A stretch of DNA of 64,000 nt, from NCBI GenBank assembly GCA_020746105.1, contig CM036626.1, positions 16,814,001 through 16,878,000 on the forward strand, written 5' to 3'. Below are positions 1-13,500 of the stretch, piece by piece (position 1 is the first letter of the stretch; every line of letters begins with the position of its first letter). Below the pieces are notes generated by a model. The model was not told the origin of the DNA. It saw only the letters and a list, made by a program, of their open reading frames with translations, and ran no database searches. The translations under genes were made by a program, and so were the position numbers. The DNA is from Trogon surrucura. Its lineage: Eukaryota > Chordata > Aves > Trogoniformes > Trogonidae.

Positions 1-1208
<1,208 letters not shown>

Positions 1209-2986
1209 TCAAAAGGTAGAACAAACAGTTACTGTTTTAATAGCTAATCACACCAACTGTGGTTGAGCTAAAAATGTGGCTAAAAAACTTACAACAGTAC
1301 ACAGAAGAGAAAATGCTGTATGAAAAAGGTGAAGACAGGCAAGCACCACCAGAGACTGGTTCCAATATTTGAAGTGACCTCTGGAAGTGCCTTTCCATCA
1401 CCACTGACTACAAAGATGACTTGCTTCAGTCAAGTATCTGCCATAAGGCGGAATGAAATTAAGGCTTCTTGTTTAACCTGGATATGCATATGTGAGAGTG
1501 AACGAAGAAATGCCAGTTTACCCCTTCACTGGGTGAGAAAATAGAATTGCACAGAGATGTAAGCATGTGAGGTCTGTCAGCAAGTAGGGCAGATAAGAAT
1601 GTGGAAACCACTGGAAAGCATTAGATTATTAACTAAAAATCTACTTACAGTTACACTGCCAGTTTTGCAGTATGTTTTGGAAGACTACAGCAGTACACCT
1701 TAACTGTGCAAATTTATTAATTTTCTACCCTTAAGCCAATTTTCGTTAATAAGACCATGTTATTTTTACAAATTTAGTCATGACTTTATGATACTGCTGT
1801 TAACAGTAGATACACTTTCCCCCAAACAGCTGCAAACATGCATTCCTCAGTTTTACATTGTTCATGGGATGCATCAAATCCCAGAAAATTATTATGAAAT
1901 ATACCAGTTCACAATCTTACGTAATCTAAATAGGATTTCAGAACAAAATATGGCTTAAAACATTGATTTAGTTAGTCTGCATTATGCCACTATGTGCACA
2001 AAACACTGAATTGAAAGCTTTAAAACATACCACATCTGAAAGAGATGAAAAAGAAAAAAACTTAGTCTACTTCTTGTAAAGCACTTGTTCTCCTTTTAAT
2101 TTCAAGGTAGATTCATACTTCTGCAACCTTCAAATTAGGGTGACAAGTAGGCGAGCTGACACCAGGGTATTGCTGAAATGTTCGTTCAATTACTTTTGTT
2201 TTGCACTTTAAGCCTATGTGAAAAGCACTATGAAAAATATACTTTGGGAACATCAGTTTGGCTTGTATAAACTGTTCTTTCAATCTCACAAAATTATAAA
2301 ATTATAAGATTCCCCTCACCAGTCATGGATCTTAGATCATTTCCTTTGATGCTGATTGATTGTTGACAAAATGGGTGAAACTTGACTGTGCTTCCTAAGG
2401 AGGTGAGTGAGCATTTCCACTCCAGACATACAGTCCAGTCTTCTATTATATGTCTGCTGCTTCCTGAATTTGTTTCAATTTCTACACCACTTCTATTTCA
2501 GGTAAACACAAGCAAGTCTAGAAGGCCAGATTCAAGAAGGCTGAGGGCATGTGCAGAAGTCCTTAGGCAAGCAGGAGATCCTGGTAGGAAGCCAGCTGTA
2601 TCTTCAGAGCTCTGCTTCAAATCCAGCGAGTCCTCCCAGGAGGAGAACTACCGCGTTACACAGCTCCACACAGTCCTGTCGCGAGCATGGATGTGGTGAC
2701 ACGTTGAGACTTTGCCTGCACACTGATACATGAACATGCTTTCATATATTTAGTGCTACCCTCATACCAGAAGTCCAGCTTCAGACCTTGAAAAATACCT
2801 CTCACTCACCTGTCTCCTGCACAAATCCCCTGTGCCTCAGTTACACTAAATAATTCCTTACAGTCAACCTTTTTCATATTGTTTTGAGTGCAGGATGTTC
2901 TGAGACCACAGAAAAAACACCAAATGTGGCAGTTTTATTTATCTATATAACGTGTATCAACCTGCTCCTAACACCTGATTTAGAAT

Positions 2987-3001
2987 AAAAAAAAAAAAAA
3001 A
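2987..3001 (+). repeat. Poly(A) tract
   Basis: A run of about 15 A bases follows TTTAGAAT. It borders the unidentified coding-like stretch at 3.0-4.5 kb, but on the wrong side to be that stretch's tail if it reads on the minus strand. Confidence 0.8.
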
Positions 3002-4965
3002 GGCATTATCTTGCTGACCATTAGCATCAACATGGCTGACTGGTCATTTGCATTCTTGACCAACTGTGCCTGTGCCACTGCCTGGTCCAGGTGGACCTGA
3101 TGACAGTGAAACCAGCCCATCATCTCCAGCAGTACTGTCTTACATTAAAACAAGCCCAAATGTGAATGGGAAACATTGGTGAGTCCATCTGTAACTCAAA
3201 CAAGCTCTTCAATAGACTGCATATTTCACCTTCCATTCAACTCTTGCTTAGACACTTTCATAGGAAGTGACTCCTACCCTGCTCTTGACTAATTTCTATT
3301 CTGTGCAGATACTTCTCCTCGCAGTAATGGCAACACTCTGAAATACTTAATACAGATCTCATTCCATTAGCTTCCAGCAAATCCCCAATTCTTTGCTGTA
3401 GCAATCCACTAATTCTCACATCCATTTTATGTCCAATTCCTTTGCAGTCGTAATGTCCACTCGCTGATCTGTATGTCCTAACTGGCTGTAGCTGTTTATG
3501 TCAAACACACCCCTGAGATTAGTCCATTAAAATTCTTCATCAGAGCCTCAGGCTCATCTTCGTAGCTAGAGTTCTTTATCATTGTCCCTGCTACAACAGT
3601 GTGACTCACTTGAGGATTTAAATGCTTCCTCTTCTTTTCAGATTGAGGCGCTCTTGGAGGGGTTTCAGCAGATGACTTCTCTAAGAAATGAGAGCGGCTA
3701 CATCATCTTCATATACAAACATGCCCCCAAAGAGAAAGCAGACTGCTTTAGTTTGACATTAGCCAAAAATAAATCTGCTGACATCGCTCCCTAGATAACG
3801 TGACTCCATGGGAATAGAAGGTTCATAGAGAGTAAAGACAAAAGATGTCAATACATCATCTCATCTTGCCTCACAGAATTCACTGTGTTGTGCCCTCAGT
3901 TGTGTTCGGCTACACAGTGTCTTCCAAGCCAATCTGGAACAGATGAAGAAATTTCTCCCGTTGTCATATTTTCTGATACTTAAACAATCTCGGCATGAAA
4001 CACACGGCCTTCGTTTTCTTTCTCTTCCATTCTGCTTTCTTCTCCTATATTATAGCACCTGTTAGCAATCACCATTTTCTCCCTGTGAAGGTGTTAAACG
4101 CTCTGCAATCCAGCAGCTTTTCAATCTTCTGCCTGATAAGCTGAGCTGATTGAACTTCAGTTTCGCACCACAATGCATTTGTCTTGATTAACGCAGTTAT
4201 TTCGAACAGGTTTCCGTTCCTGTGAGTAGGACTATGCCACGTGACTGTCTTGAGCTCGTGATTAATTACTCCTTTGCCCCACTGGATGAAACTCATACAT
4301 GTTTTGGTCAGGAGAGATTCTATACTTGCTTTCGGGTCGCTGCTGAAAATGTTGCAGAGTTTCAGGTGCAGAGCCAAGCACTGTGAAATCCAGGCAGGTT
4401 TGTGCCATTTGACTGCCACTTCATGCTGGTGACTCTGGGGAGAAATGTGGTCTTGAGGTGGGCTAGGGAACTGGCTCTGAGCAGTGCACACAGTAGCTTA
4501 CGGTTCAAAATTTAAAAAATAAGACTGATATCCTCAAACATATTTAGTAACCAAATCTTTAGTTGAATAAATTATACATCATCATCCAACATAACTTAGA
4601 AAACTTGGGCTTACATGTATTACATCCAGAAATTACCTGTGTTAATCCTGAGTACACCTCAGAAAATGAAATCAGTTGTATCTGGCAATTCTCTTTTCAG
4701 AAAGCCACGTAAATTCTTGCGATCTGTGTTCCAGGAATTCCTTGCTAATTGGGCATCCCATCAGCTTCTCAGTTACTCTCATAGGACTGAAATGAGCCTC
4801 AGTTGTCCATAAGTATCTAGATCGTGCTGCCTGCCCTCTCAAAACTGGCACAATACTAACGCTCTTCGAGAATACCCCAAATATTCTGTAACACATTTTG
4901 AGCTACAAAAACTGACCAGAGATCCATTAGCCAGCTTGTTAGGACTCTAAACAACCTAGGGTCAT

Positions 4966-5037
4966 TAATAATAATGATAATGATGATAATAATGATGATA
5001 ATAATGATAATGATAATAATAACAACAACAACAACAG
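4966..5037 (+). repeat. Trinucleotide microsatellite (TAA/TGA/ACA)
   Basis: About 72 bases of mixed TAA and TGA units (TAATAATAATGATAATGATG and so on) end in five ACA units. On the minus strand it gives artificial runs of isoleucine or leucine in open frames. It lies in the intron between the two cysteine exons. Confidence 0.95.
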
Positions 5038-8000
5038 TAGACATTGGTTATCACCCTCTCTAATTAACAATGTTATAGAAAGTACCTCCCGACCGTGGTA
5101 CTTACCAAAATGAGAACTGGGATACTGATCTGCCTCAGCATTAACAATGTCAAATATTTCACAGATTATTTCAAGCAAATTCATACTATCCTTAGTCTGG
5201 ACAAATCCACTGGATTAAGATTTCTTCCATATAAATTTTCAGTACACTATTCATTCTACTGTATCTTTCCTTTTATTCTTTGAATACTGACACAGCATTA
5301 GCATTCTTCTGAATTCTCAAGTATTCTGAAACCCATTCAAAAACAGTGGGAGGGAAATCTTCTCAGCTGTTTCTTCTTTTATCTATTTCGTATGTATTGA
5401 TTTTTTATTTTCTTGTTTCTACATGCTCTCTTCCCTTCAGTCTGTAACCCAGAGGGGCTTTCAGCCAAAAATTGTCTTTTTTCTTCATTGTGGCACTTTG
5501 GCCCTACAGAAAATTCTTAAACAAATTAAACAACATTCACATATTTCCCAGTCTGAGTGTTTTCTCCTCATAAGTTCTAGGACTAATAGAATTTCCTGGA
5601 TGGAAGATGATTTGGCTAGTGATGATTTACTTAGAGGCATTTAAAGCACTTAGCTAAGATAGTTACACTACAGACAAAAATTATTAATGTTTTATCGTCT
5701 TGGCAGTAGCTGTTAGGCAAGCTGGAGGTACTTACTCAAGGATGTTTATTTCTGTAAAGAAAATGGGTATAAACAAAATCTCATGACTACTTTACATGTA
5801 ATTTAGTCATTGACAGAAGAACAGGTTGACCTTTGCTAAGCAACATTTTCTAGAGCTGTAGTCAAGTAGTACAGCTACAACTGCAGGCAGGGTACACAGC
5901 CTGTGTGGTATGTCCTCTCTGCATATTTAAATACTTTCTTTCATATGCTCTGCTTTTTTTCTGAGTTTAGTGGTTCAATTGCCCACAGCAACATTTCTCA
6001 AAGTATCGGATGGGCCTTGGAAGCTCAAATAACCCACAGGAAAAACGAGGCGTGCCTGTGTACAGAAGAACCAACCTTGCTTGTTTTATTTGCCAATGCT
6101 TGTCAATAGCTTTCACAACTAAGTTCAAATACACAACTGACAGAGTTTCTTTTTGGATGTATCCAAAATACAATTATCTAAATAAATGTTTTATGATGGG
6201 CAAAGGATAAAAAAATATCCTGACCCAAAGGGTTCTTGCCCTGTACTCTCATTAGGCTATGGCAAGTGATTTTACTGTGCCTGTAAAAACGCTAGGAAGA
6301 TCTCAGTGTATAACAAACATTGATTTTCACCTTCCTATCCTTCTGCTTCAGAGGTACTCTGACTTCTCCTACTATCGATATTTGAAATTTCCAAGATGAA
6401 AGACACTCTAGCAATGTGAAGCCATCTATAGATGTCAGTTAGACCCCACAACACAGTATTACTGCACAACATGGAAAAGGACTGCTTTGCAGCAATCAGG
6501 GCACTTAAGACTTTCACTTGTATGTATTTGCGAGATTTCACTAGCTGCTTCTTCCCTTTCTGCACCACTTCAACACTTTTTCCTTGGAATTCACCCGGAT
6601 ATCTAAAATTTCTTCTGTAACACAAGCACTTAGTTTCCTCCTTAGCACATATCATGAGAAAAAAACATCACTTCTGTGTGTAGGTGTATGCCTGAATGCA
6701 ATTATGCAAACATCTTTTCCCACTTTGCTCAGAGAGGGGGTCTTCCTGAAATTTTCATAGCTGTGAATATTGGTAACCATTCACTACCTCTTTGACCAGG
6801 ACTTTGCCTTAACTTATAGCGCTGTTCCAATAAAGTGCTGCTTTAAATCTGACCTTGTGTAAAATTCTTTAGCATCTGTCAACTTATTTCAAAATGTAAA
6901 TATCCAGCTGGCTTATGACTGTATCCTAAAAAACATGATGATGGGCTTTATAAGCCTATTTCATGGTCTATATATACAAAAGGGCGCAATGCCCAATACT
7001 CGTCAACGAGGAGCTCTGTTTGATGAGCCAGGCACTACCCCCACCCAAATTAACAAACAAGCTGTCACTGAAAGGCAGTGGGATCTAGGTCAGGAAATCC
7101 ATATGCTGCAAGACTGAGAAAACTAAGGAAAGATACCCAACTACATTAAAAACCTGTAAAATACTTAAACCAGATGTATAAATTTCAAATAGGAAAGGTT
7201 TGTTTGAATTTTGTCTTTTTTAACTTTTTAAAAAATCCAAATAGGTTACAGCAGAAAGTTGCCCAAATGTCAAGCTTAAGTACAGAACAGAATGGTAAGT
7301 ATGTTTTGCCTAGATTTTGCCAAAGTCCCTGACCTTTGCAGTATTCCATATTCTGTGAGAATCTGCTTCTTGCAGTAGTCTCAATTTCCAATGTAGCATC
7401 TACAATCCATGGAAACTGAAAATCTAGGAAACCTAGGATCAACTCATTGTTTCCTGGGTTGTTAATCCTGAAAGAAAAATCAAGCCTTTACTTAAAAATA
7501 GCACGAAGCAGCAGACTGTGAAATCATCATGTAGATATCAATAAATTAATTGTAATTGTTTAATTATAGAACCAGCCATTTGTCTGGTCAAGAAATGAAA
7601 GCATAATTATAATCTAAGAGCTTTGTAAAGGCTGCTGCTCTGCATAGGACATGAAATACAATCCCATTTACGCTGCTCTGACAGTCTTTTTGGTGCTGCC
7701 CAAGAACATCTGAAACACACAAACTGTGAAAAGTTCACAGACAGCCTTGACATTAGAGACTAATTTCATCCTCTTTACTGTTGTTTTCCAGCATGTCTAG
7801 CACAGAGTGATTTTCCTTTTGAATGTGTGTGAAGAGGCAAAAATTCAAACAGAACACATTTTCTAGTCTAAAATCCCAACAGAATGTGTTTTCTAAATCC
7901 AAGAACAACATACTTAATCATATCTGCTACAAAACCTACTAAGCACTAAGCTGCTTTTACCAATTGATAAAAAGCATGTCTGTACAGGACTAAAAATCGT

Positions 8001-8104
8001 GTACTCTGACAGGCGGGTGATACTTTCTCGACACACAATCAATGTGAACTACGTTGTTTTCTTATTTTGCCCAAATGCAGTTTAACACTTAAGTAATCTG
8101 AGCA

Positions 8105-8328
8105 TGGTCAGTCACTGGAACAGGCTCCCCAGGGAAGTGGTCACGGTCTGAAGCCTGTCAGAGTTCAAGGAGCATCTGGACAACGCTCTTACACATATGA
8201 TTTACTTCTAGGTAGTCCTGCAAGGAGCAGGGAGCTGGACACGGTTTAGAAATGGGCCTGGTAGAGTTAGATAATGGTTGGACTTGATCTTAAAGGTCTT
8301 TTCCAACCAAAACAATCCTATTATTCAA
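8105..8328 (+). mobile_element. CR1 LINE 3' fragment, degraded
   Basis: CR1 3' end text is recognisable: CACTGGAACAGGCTCCCCAG, AGGGAAGTGGTCACGG, AGAGTTCAAGGAGCATCTGG, GGTTGGACTTGATCTTAAAG, GGTCTTTTCCAACC. The tail is eroded (AACAATCCTATTATTCAAG), so this copy is older than the 33.2 kb one. It is 5'-truncated and lies in the TAFA4 intron in antisense orientation to the gene. Confidence 0.9.
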
Positions 8329-10235
8329 GCCAATTGCTCTATAAAATTAGTTGTTGCTGGAAAAGTAGCTCAGTGCTTCAGGCATGTCCTTCCCTTTAAG
8401 CTCAGGGCAAAATATAGGCAAATTGAAAAGCCCTACATTCAGCGAAAAGGTGCTAGAAAAGAAAATGAAATGTCTGTATTAGACTGAAATATGCAAATTC
8501 AAGATGCAAACTGTTTCTGGCTTCCACGGGGTAGAAGCCTACTGAAGGGTATGTAGAGAGTGGGAGAAAAAACATCTAATCCTGAGGCTAAGGAAAGACA
8601 GTTATAGTCTCTGTGCTACAGCAACTGACTGCACTCCCAGATGCTTGCAAAAATAAGCGAAGCATGCTGAAGCATTACCCTAAGGGGTGAGGGGGAATCA
8701 AAGGCTTCCACTTTAGAAACCAAAATCTTACATTCATAATATTTTGTCATATTTAATTTCAACTATACTTGAAGAAAAAACAGCTATTAAATTCTTTCAG
8801 CAACTATTTGCATTGATTGAATTAAGCTTCTACACGGTATCGTGCATTTACATCTTTCTACCGTAGAATGACAGTGTCACCTTTGCAATCCTTAAGTGAG
8901 TTTAAAACAAAGCCTGACTTTTATTTTCCGTTGTATGTAAAACTATTCCTGCTGTTTGATGTGTCACCCAAAAATATAGAAGTTACTTCTGATTTGACAA
9001 GGAAACTACTTAATAAATTGCACAGTTAAACTTGATTGTATTCCTGAATTACAAGGCATGAAAAGACTAAGTATCTAAAAAAAAAAAAAAAGGTACTTGC
9101 TTAAATAAGAGGTTCTCAAAACAGACAATAGGCAAAAAAAAAATAGATCTTGCATATACTTAGAGTTTTCTGTTTAAAACTAAATATATCTAAATATTAG
9201 ATTAAAAATTCGATTTTGAAGCTTTTGGGTTATATCTAACTTGAAACAGTTGCAATTTTGTGTGAAAAAGAATGAAAACAGAAGGATCTTGCTTACGAGT
9301 TAATGAAATGGGGGATCTGGTAACTTTTAGATTTTTTTCTTTAAAAAAGAAAATATCTGTCTTGGAGTAACTGTTTACTAATTCAAGAAGAGCAGCAGCC
9401 TCTCCAGAGAATAGGCTCTGCTGGTGGAAAAGGGAGAAGGGTAACCCACATTTCTGAACTGCTGCTAAGCCAGAGAGGAAAATTGTGCAGTGAGGTGCGG
9501 AGTGAAGCTCAGGGAGGCAAGTTCTATACAGCCTCAGAATGTCTGGTCAACATTACAACTAAGGTAAGATTATAGCCTTAGTGTATATAATTAATTTCAT
9601 TTCAAATGCTAAAAGTGTAAGGATGGCAACACTGAGCTCTGTGAGGATTTTCAACATCTACCCAGGACCGTGACAGACTCAGGCAACTGTACCGCGCTCT
9701 TCCTTCGCCGGGCAGGTGTCCCACGCAGCAGTGTGCTTGCTCTGCTCTCCAAACTCACAACACACAAGACTGAACAGACATGGGACATCACTGCATCTGT
9801 GGTGCCCAGCATAAGAGCCCATTAGGCACATAAAGCAGAGAAACATTCATCCAGAGAACAGCTCTCAAAAACCAGATGCCCCAGCATCTATCTGCATGAT
9901 CAGTCTCAGGGCTGCATTCATTATTCAGTGAATTTTTAGCCAAGCTACAAAGTCTAAAGACAACTGGAAGGGTTAATATCATAAGCTTTAATTTCTTTGC
10001 TTATGCTGCTTTCAGACTAGTTTTAAAGAAGAATGCCTGTGTGAAAAAATTAAGAAGTTTTATTGGCACAGACATGAGATGGACGAGTACATATATTAAG
10101 AGGATTAATTACACCCAGATTTATGCACAGACTCATTATCATCAATGCACAGAGATGTTTCCAAAATTAACAAAAGGAAGGATTATGCTTTTGAGGCAGT
10201 GGGAAGTCAAACAATCAAGGAGACTAAACTTCTCA

Positions 10236-10511
<276 letters not shown>

Positions 10512-13434
10512 TCATACAGTCCTACCAGATACTGAATCTCTTGAACCCCAGTTTAAATTCCAGGAAGGCGAAGTGGTAAAGCATCTTGTAGGAGCTGGGT
10601 TATTCCCTGAGTTTATCCTGTCTGTACTAATAAAGACTAGTTCATCATACCAAGTCAATTTTTTAATCTATCTTCCCTGGTCCTTACAAAGCCATAGGGA
10701 GAAAAGAGATTGGAATAGTCAATTAGATGGATTAGACAAGAAGACATGCAGAGACAGAGCACAATTCTCCCTCCTTTGGCTTCCTGTTTGCATTAGGTTT
10801 TGTATTTAATTCTTTCCCTTCATAAATTGACACAATGGACAAGGTAATATTTAATGCAAGGGAGACATATTAAGTGGTGGGAAAGCTTTCTAACACCACG
10901 ACATGTAAGCACTCCTTGCCATCCCTATCATGAAGCTGTCATAGATAGTCAAGTTTTGTTAAAAAAAGAAAAATAAAAAAAGACCCAAAGTATACAGATT
11001 TCTCAACTACACTCCCAGACCATTTTGAAGACGCCTGTGATTAATATTGTGTCTCACTGCTTTCCTCTCAAGTGCCTTTTCCCACAATTCACTGTCCCCT
11101 ACTTCTCTTCCTCTCCTTTCCTTTCTCCTGCCTTCACATCTTAGCTCCACCGTTCCTTGTACCCGACCATCTTCCTCCACTGCCAGACTTACTCTTTTCC
11201 CTGCCTAAAACCCCTTCTCAGAAAACCCACTCCACAAAACTCCTCTTCTTTGCATAAGTCATTTCCAAGTCCTCACTTTCTTGAACAGCCTTCAAGTGCT
11301 TCATCTTGCTTTTGTCTCATCTTATTTAGAGTAGAGCTTTGGATGGCTGTTATTTATGTTTGTAAAGCACCTTGTAAATTAACAGCACTACAGAACAGGG
11401 TGAGTTTTTTAATAAGTTAGCTAGACAGAGAGACAATGCTGAGAATAAGAAAAAAATCCAATATCAAAGCAGGACAAGCTCCTTACCGGAGAAGAGAGTA
11501 CAGTGCAGATATTGGTGTAGGTGTGGGCAACATCAAAGGCACAGCACACCAAAAAAAGGAAGGTGAAAGGGAGAGCAATCTTCAGAAACAGGTGATCCTC
11601 CAAGTGGCAAGTCTGCAGGATTGTCCTGTTTCCTACTCACTCCATTCCTACTCTGTTTTCTTATTTGTTTGGGGTTTTTTTTGGTTGTTGGTGGTGTTTT
11701 TTTATGGTATCTGTTACTAACTAATACCAAACACAGGATTTCGAGATAGAGAACACCTTGGTCTGATGCAACACGACCAGGCTTACACCCTCATAGACGA
11801 AATCTCACTGCGTGGTTAAGATCATTGTAGTTTTGGGGCAGAAATTTTTGTGTGCTGATTAAGCAGGAAATCTTAACCTTCAGGCTTCTTCTTCAGGGTT
11901 TTTCAAAAAGAGAAGACTATTCAAATATATATACACATAATTTTTTAAAAGGTTGGCTTGGCAACGTTCCTTTCCTGTGTGTGTTCTGGTTTGACAAGTA
12001 GTTCAAGCACAGGTAAAGGGCTGCCTGACTTTTGTTGCCAAGTTTGTATTCACAACAACCTCAACGGACATGAAGCCAGGTATATGAAATCTTCGAACAG
12101 AAAATTAGTTTTCTGTCTGTGCACTCAACATGTAAAATAGAAATTATACATACAGAGATGGTTTGGGGCTTTTTTTCTGAGGAAGAAGCTACACAGCACT
12201 TTAAAGTAAAATATGCTAGAGCAGAAAAATGCATAAGGTACTTTAGACAAACTTGGAAAAATGTTGAAGGCAGCATTAAAGTATTTTACATAGCTACTGT
12301 AATAAAATTATTGGCAGAGTGTGAATTTTCAAGCAAGTATCTAATATCTGTATCATAATAAACATACACACACAAAATGAAAACAGCTACCAGCCTGTAG
12401 GACAGTGGCCTCTCTGTAAGTCACTATGGAAAATAAATATACAAATAGAGAAATTAAATTGGCCATGCCACTTCATTCCAAAGTATTGTTCTACAAAACA
12501 CCTTACATGACAGTGCCAGGAAATAATAAGTAGATGTTCAGGGGTTCTGACAGAAAAGATTTTGTAGAATGAGGTTGTTAATTTAAGAGAGTGTATTTGT
12601 TTGTGTATTTACTAGATCTGCAGCCTGAGTCAAAACTCTTCAGAGTAAACAGGGAGAATTTCCCTTGGTTTCCTACGGTTCTTGCAGTGGTGGTCCTGTG
12701 CTCACTGGAGTCAACAACAAAACATCTGTTGACTTCAGGAGAGCAAGGTCACAGTCTGGGCTGTCTTGAGGGAGGGAAGAATAAGTAAAAATTTGGAACT
12801 GCTCAGGCCACATATTTGAGTTTGCCATGTATCTCATCTGAAAGACCAAGCAGCCAGGTCCTCTTTTTAATTAAAGTCATTATTCACCAGACATCAGATG
12901 CCCAGATAAGAGAATAAGCCATTTTTTCCAAAGGTACATCATAAGGATGGACTAGATCCAGCTCCAACAATCAATACACAGCTGAAAGAATGGCTATTTT
13001 CAAGCTTAAATCTTCCTTCCTTTAGGTGAACAGTCCTGTCAAGTCAATATCAAAATAAATCAAACAGGTTGGCCCTGAGCATACAGCCCAAAAAACCTGG
13101 GGCTCGCTTTCAATTACCTTGTTTGAATTTTAAAGCCGTGACAGTGTTCCCCTGAAGTGACAGGAGTCAACAGGCACACAGATGTTTGCAGGAGGCAAAA
13201 TTAAGCTACTTCACGAATGCGTCCTTTGGTTTAGTAGGTGCTGTACCGTACACTGACTCATGCTTCGCAGCTAGACAAGCAGGTAAGAGAAGGTGTCCCC
13301 TCTTCCTCTGCTGGCAGGAGGAGGATGCTCAGGTTTGCAAGCACTGCTGCCATGCGAGGGACAACAACACTCTCCTCCCTTGTCCCCAGCGCGCAGCTCG
13401 GACGGAGTAAATGCCAGTAAAAGGTATTAAAAAG

Positions 13435-13500
13435 CCAGACATCTGCACGCATCATTTGCATTAATTGGATTGCCCTTGTAATACTCTGTCCCCTCCTACA
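13435..13500. promoter_or_regulatory. Candidate intronic regulatory element with POU octamer
   Basis: A perfect POU octamer, ATTTGCAT (13454-13461), overlaps the homeodomain-like TTAATTGGATT, followed by GCCCTTGTAATACTC. Dense overlapping factor motifs are typical of neural enhancers. No conservation data are available here. Confidence 0.25.
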
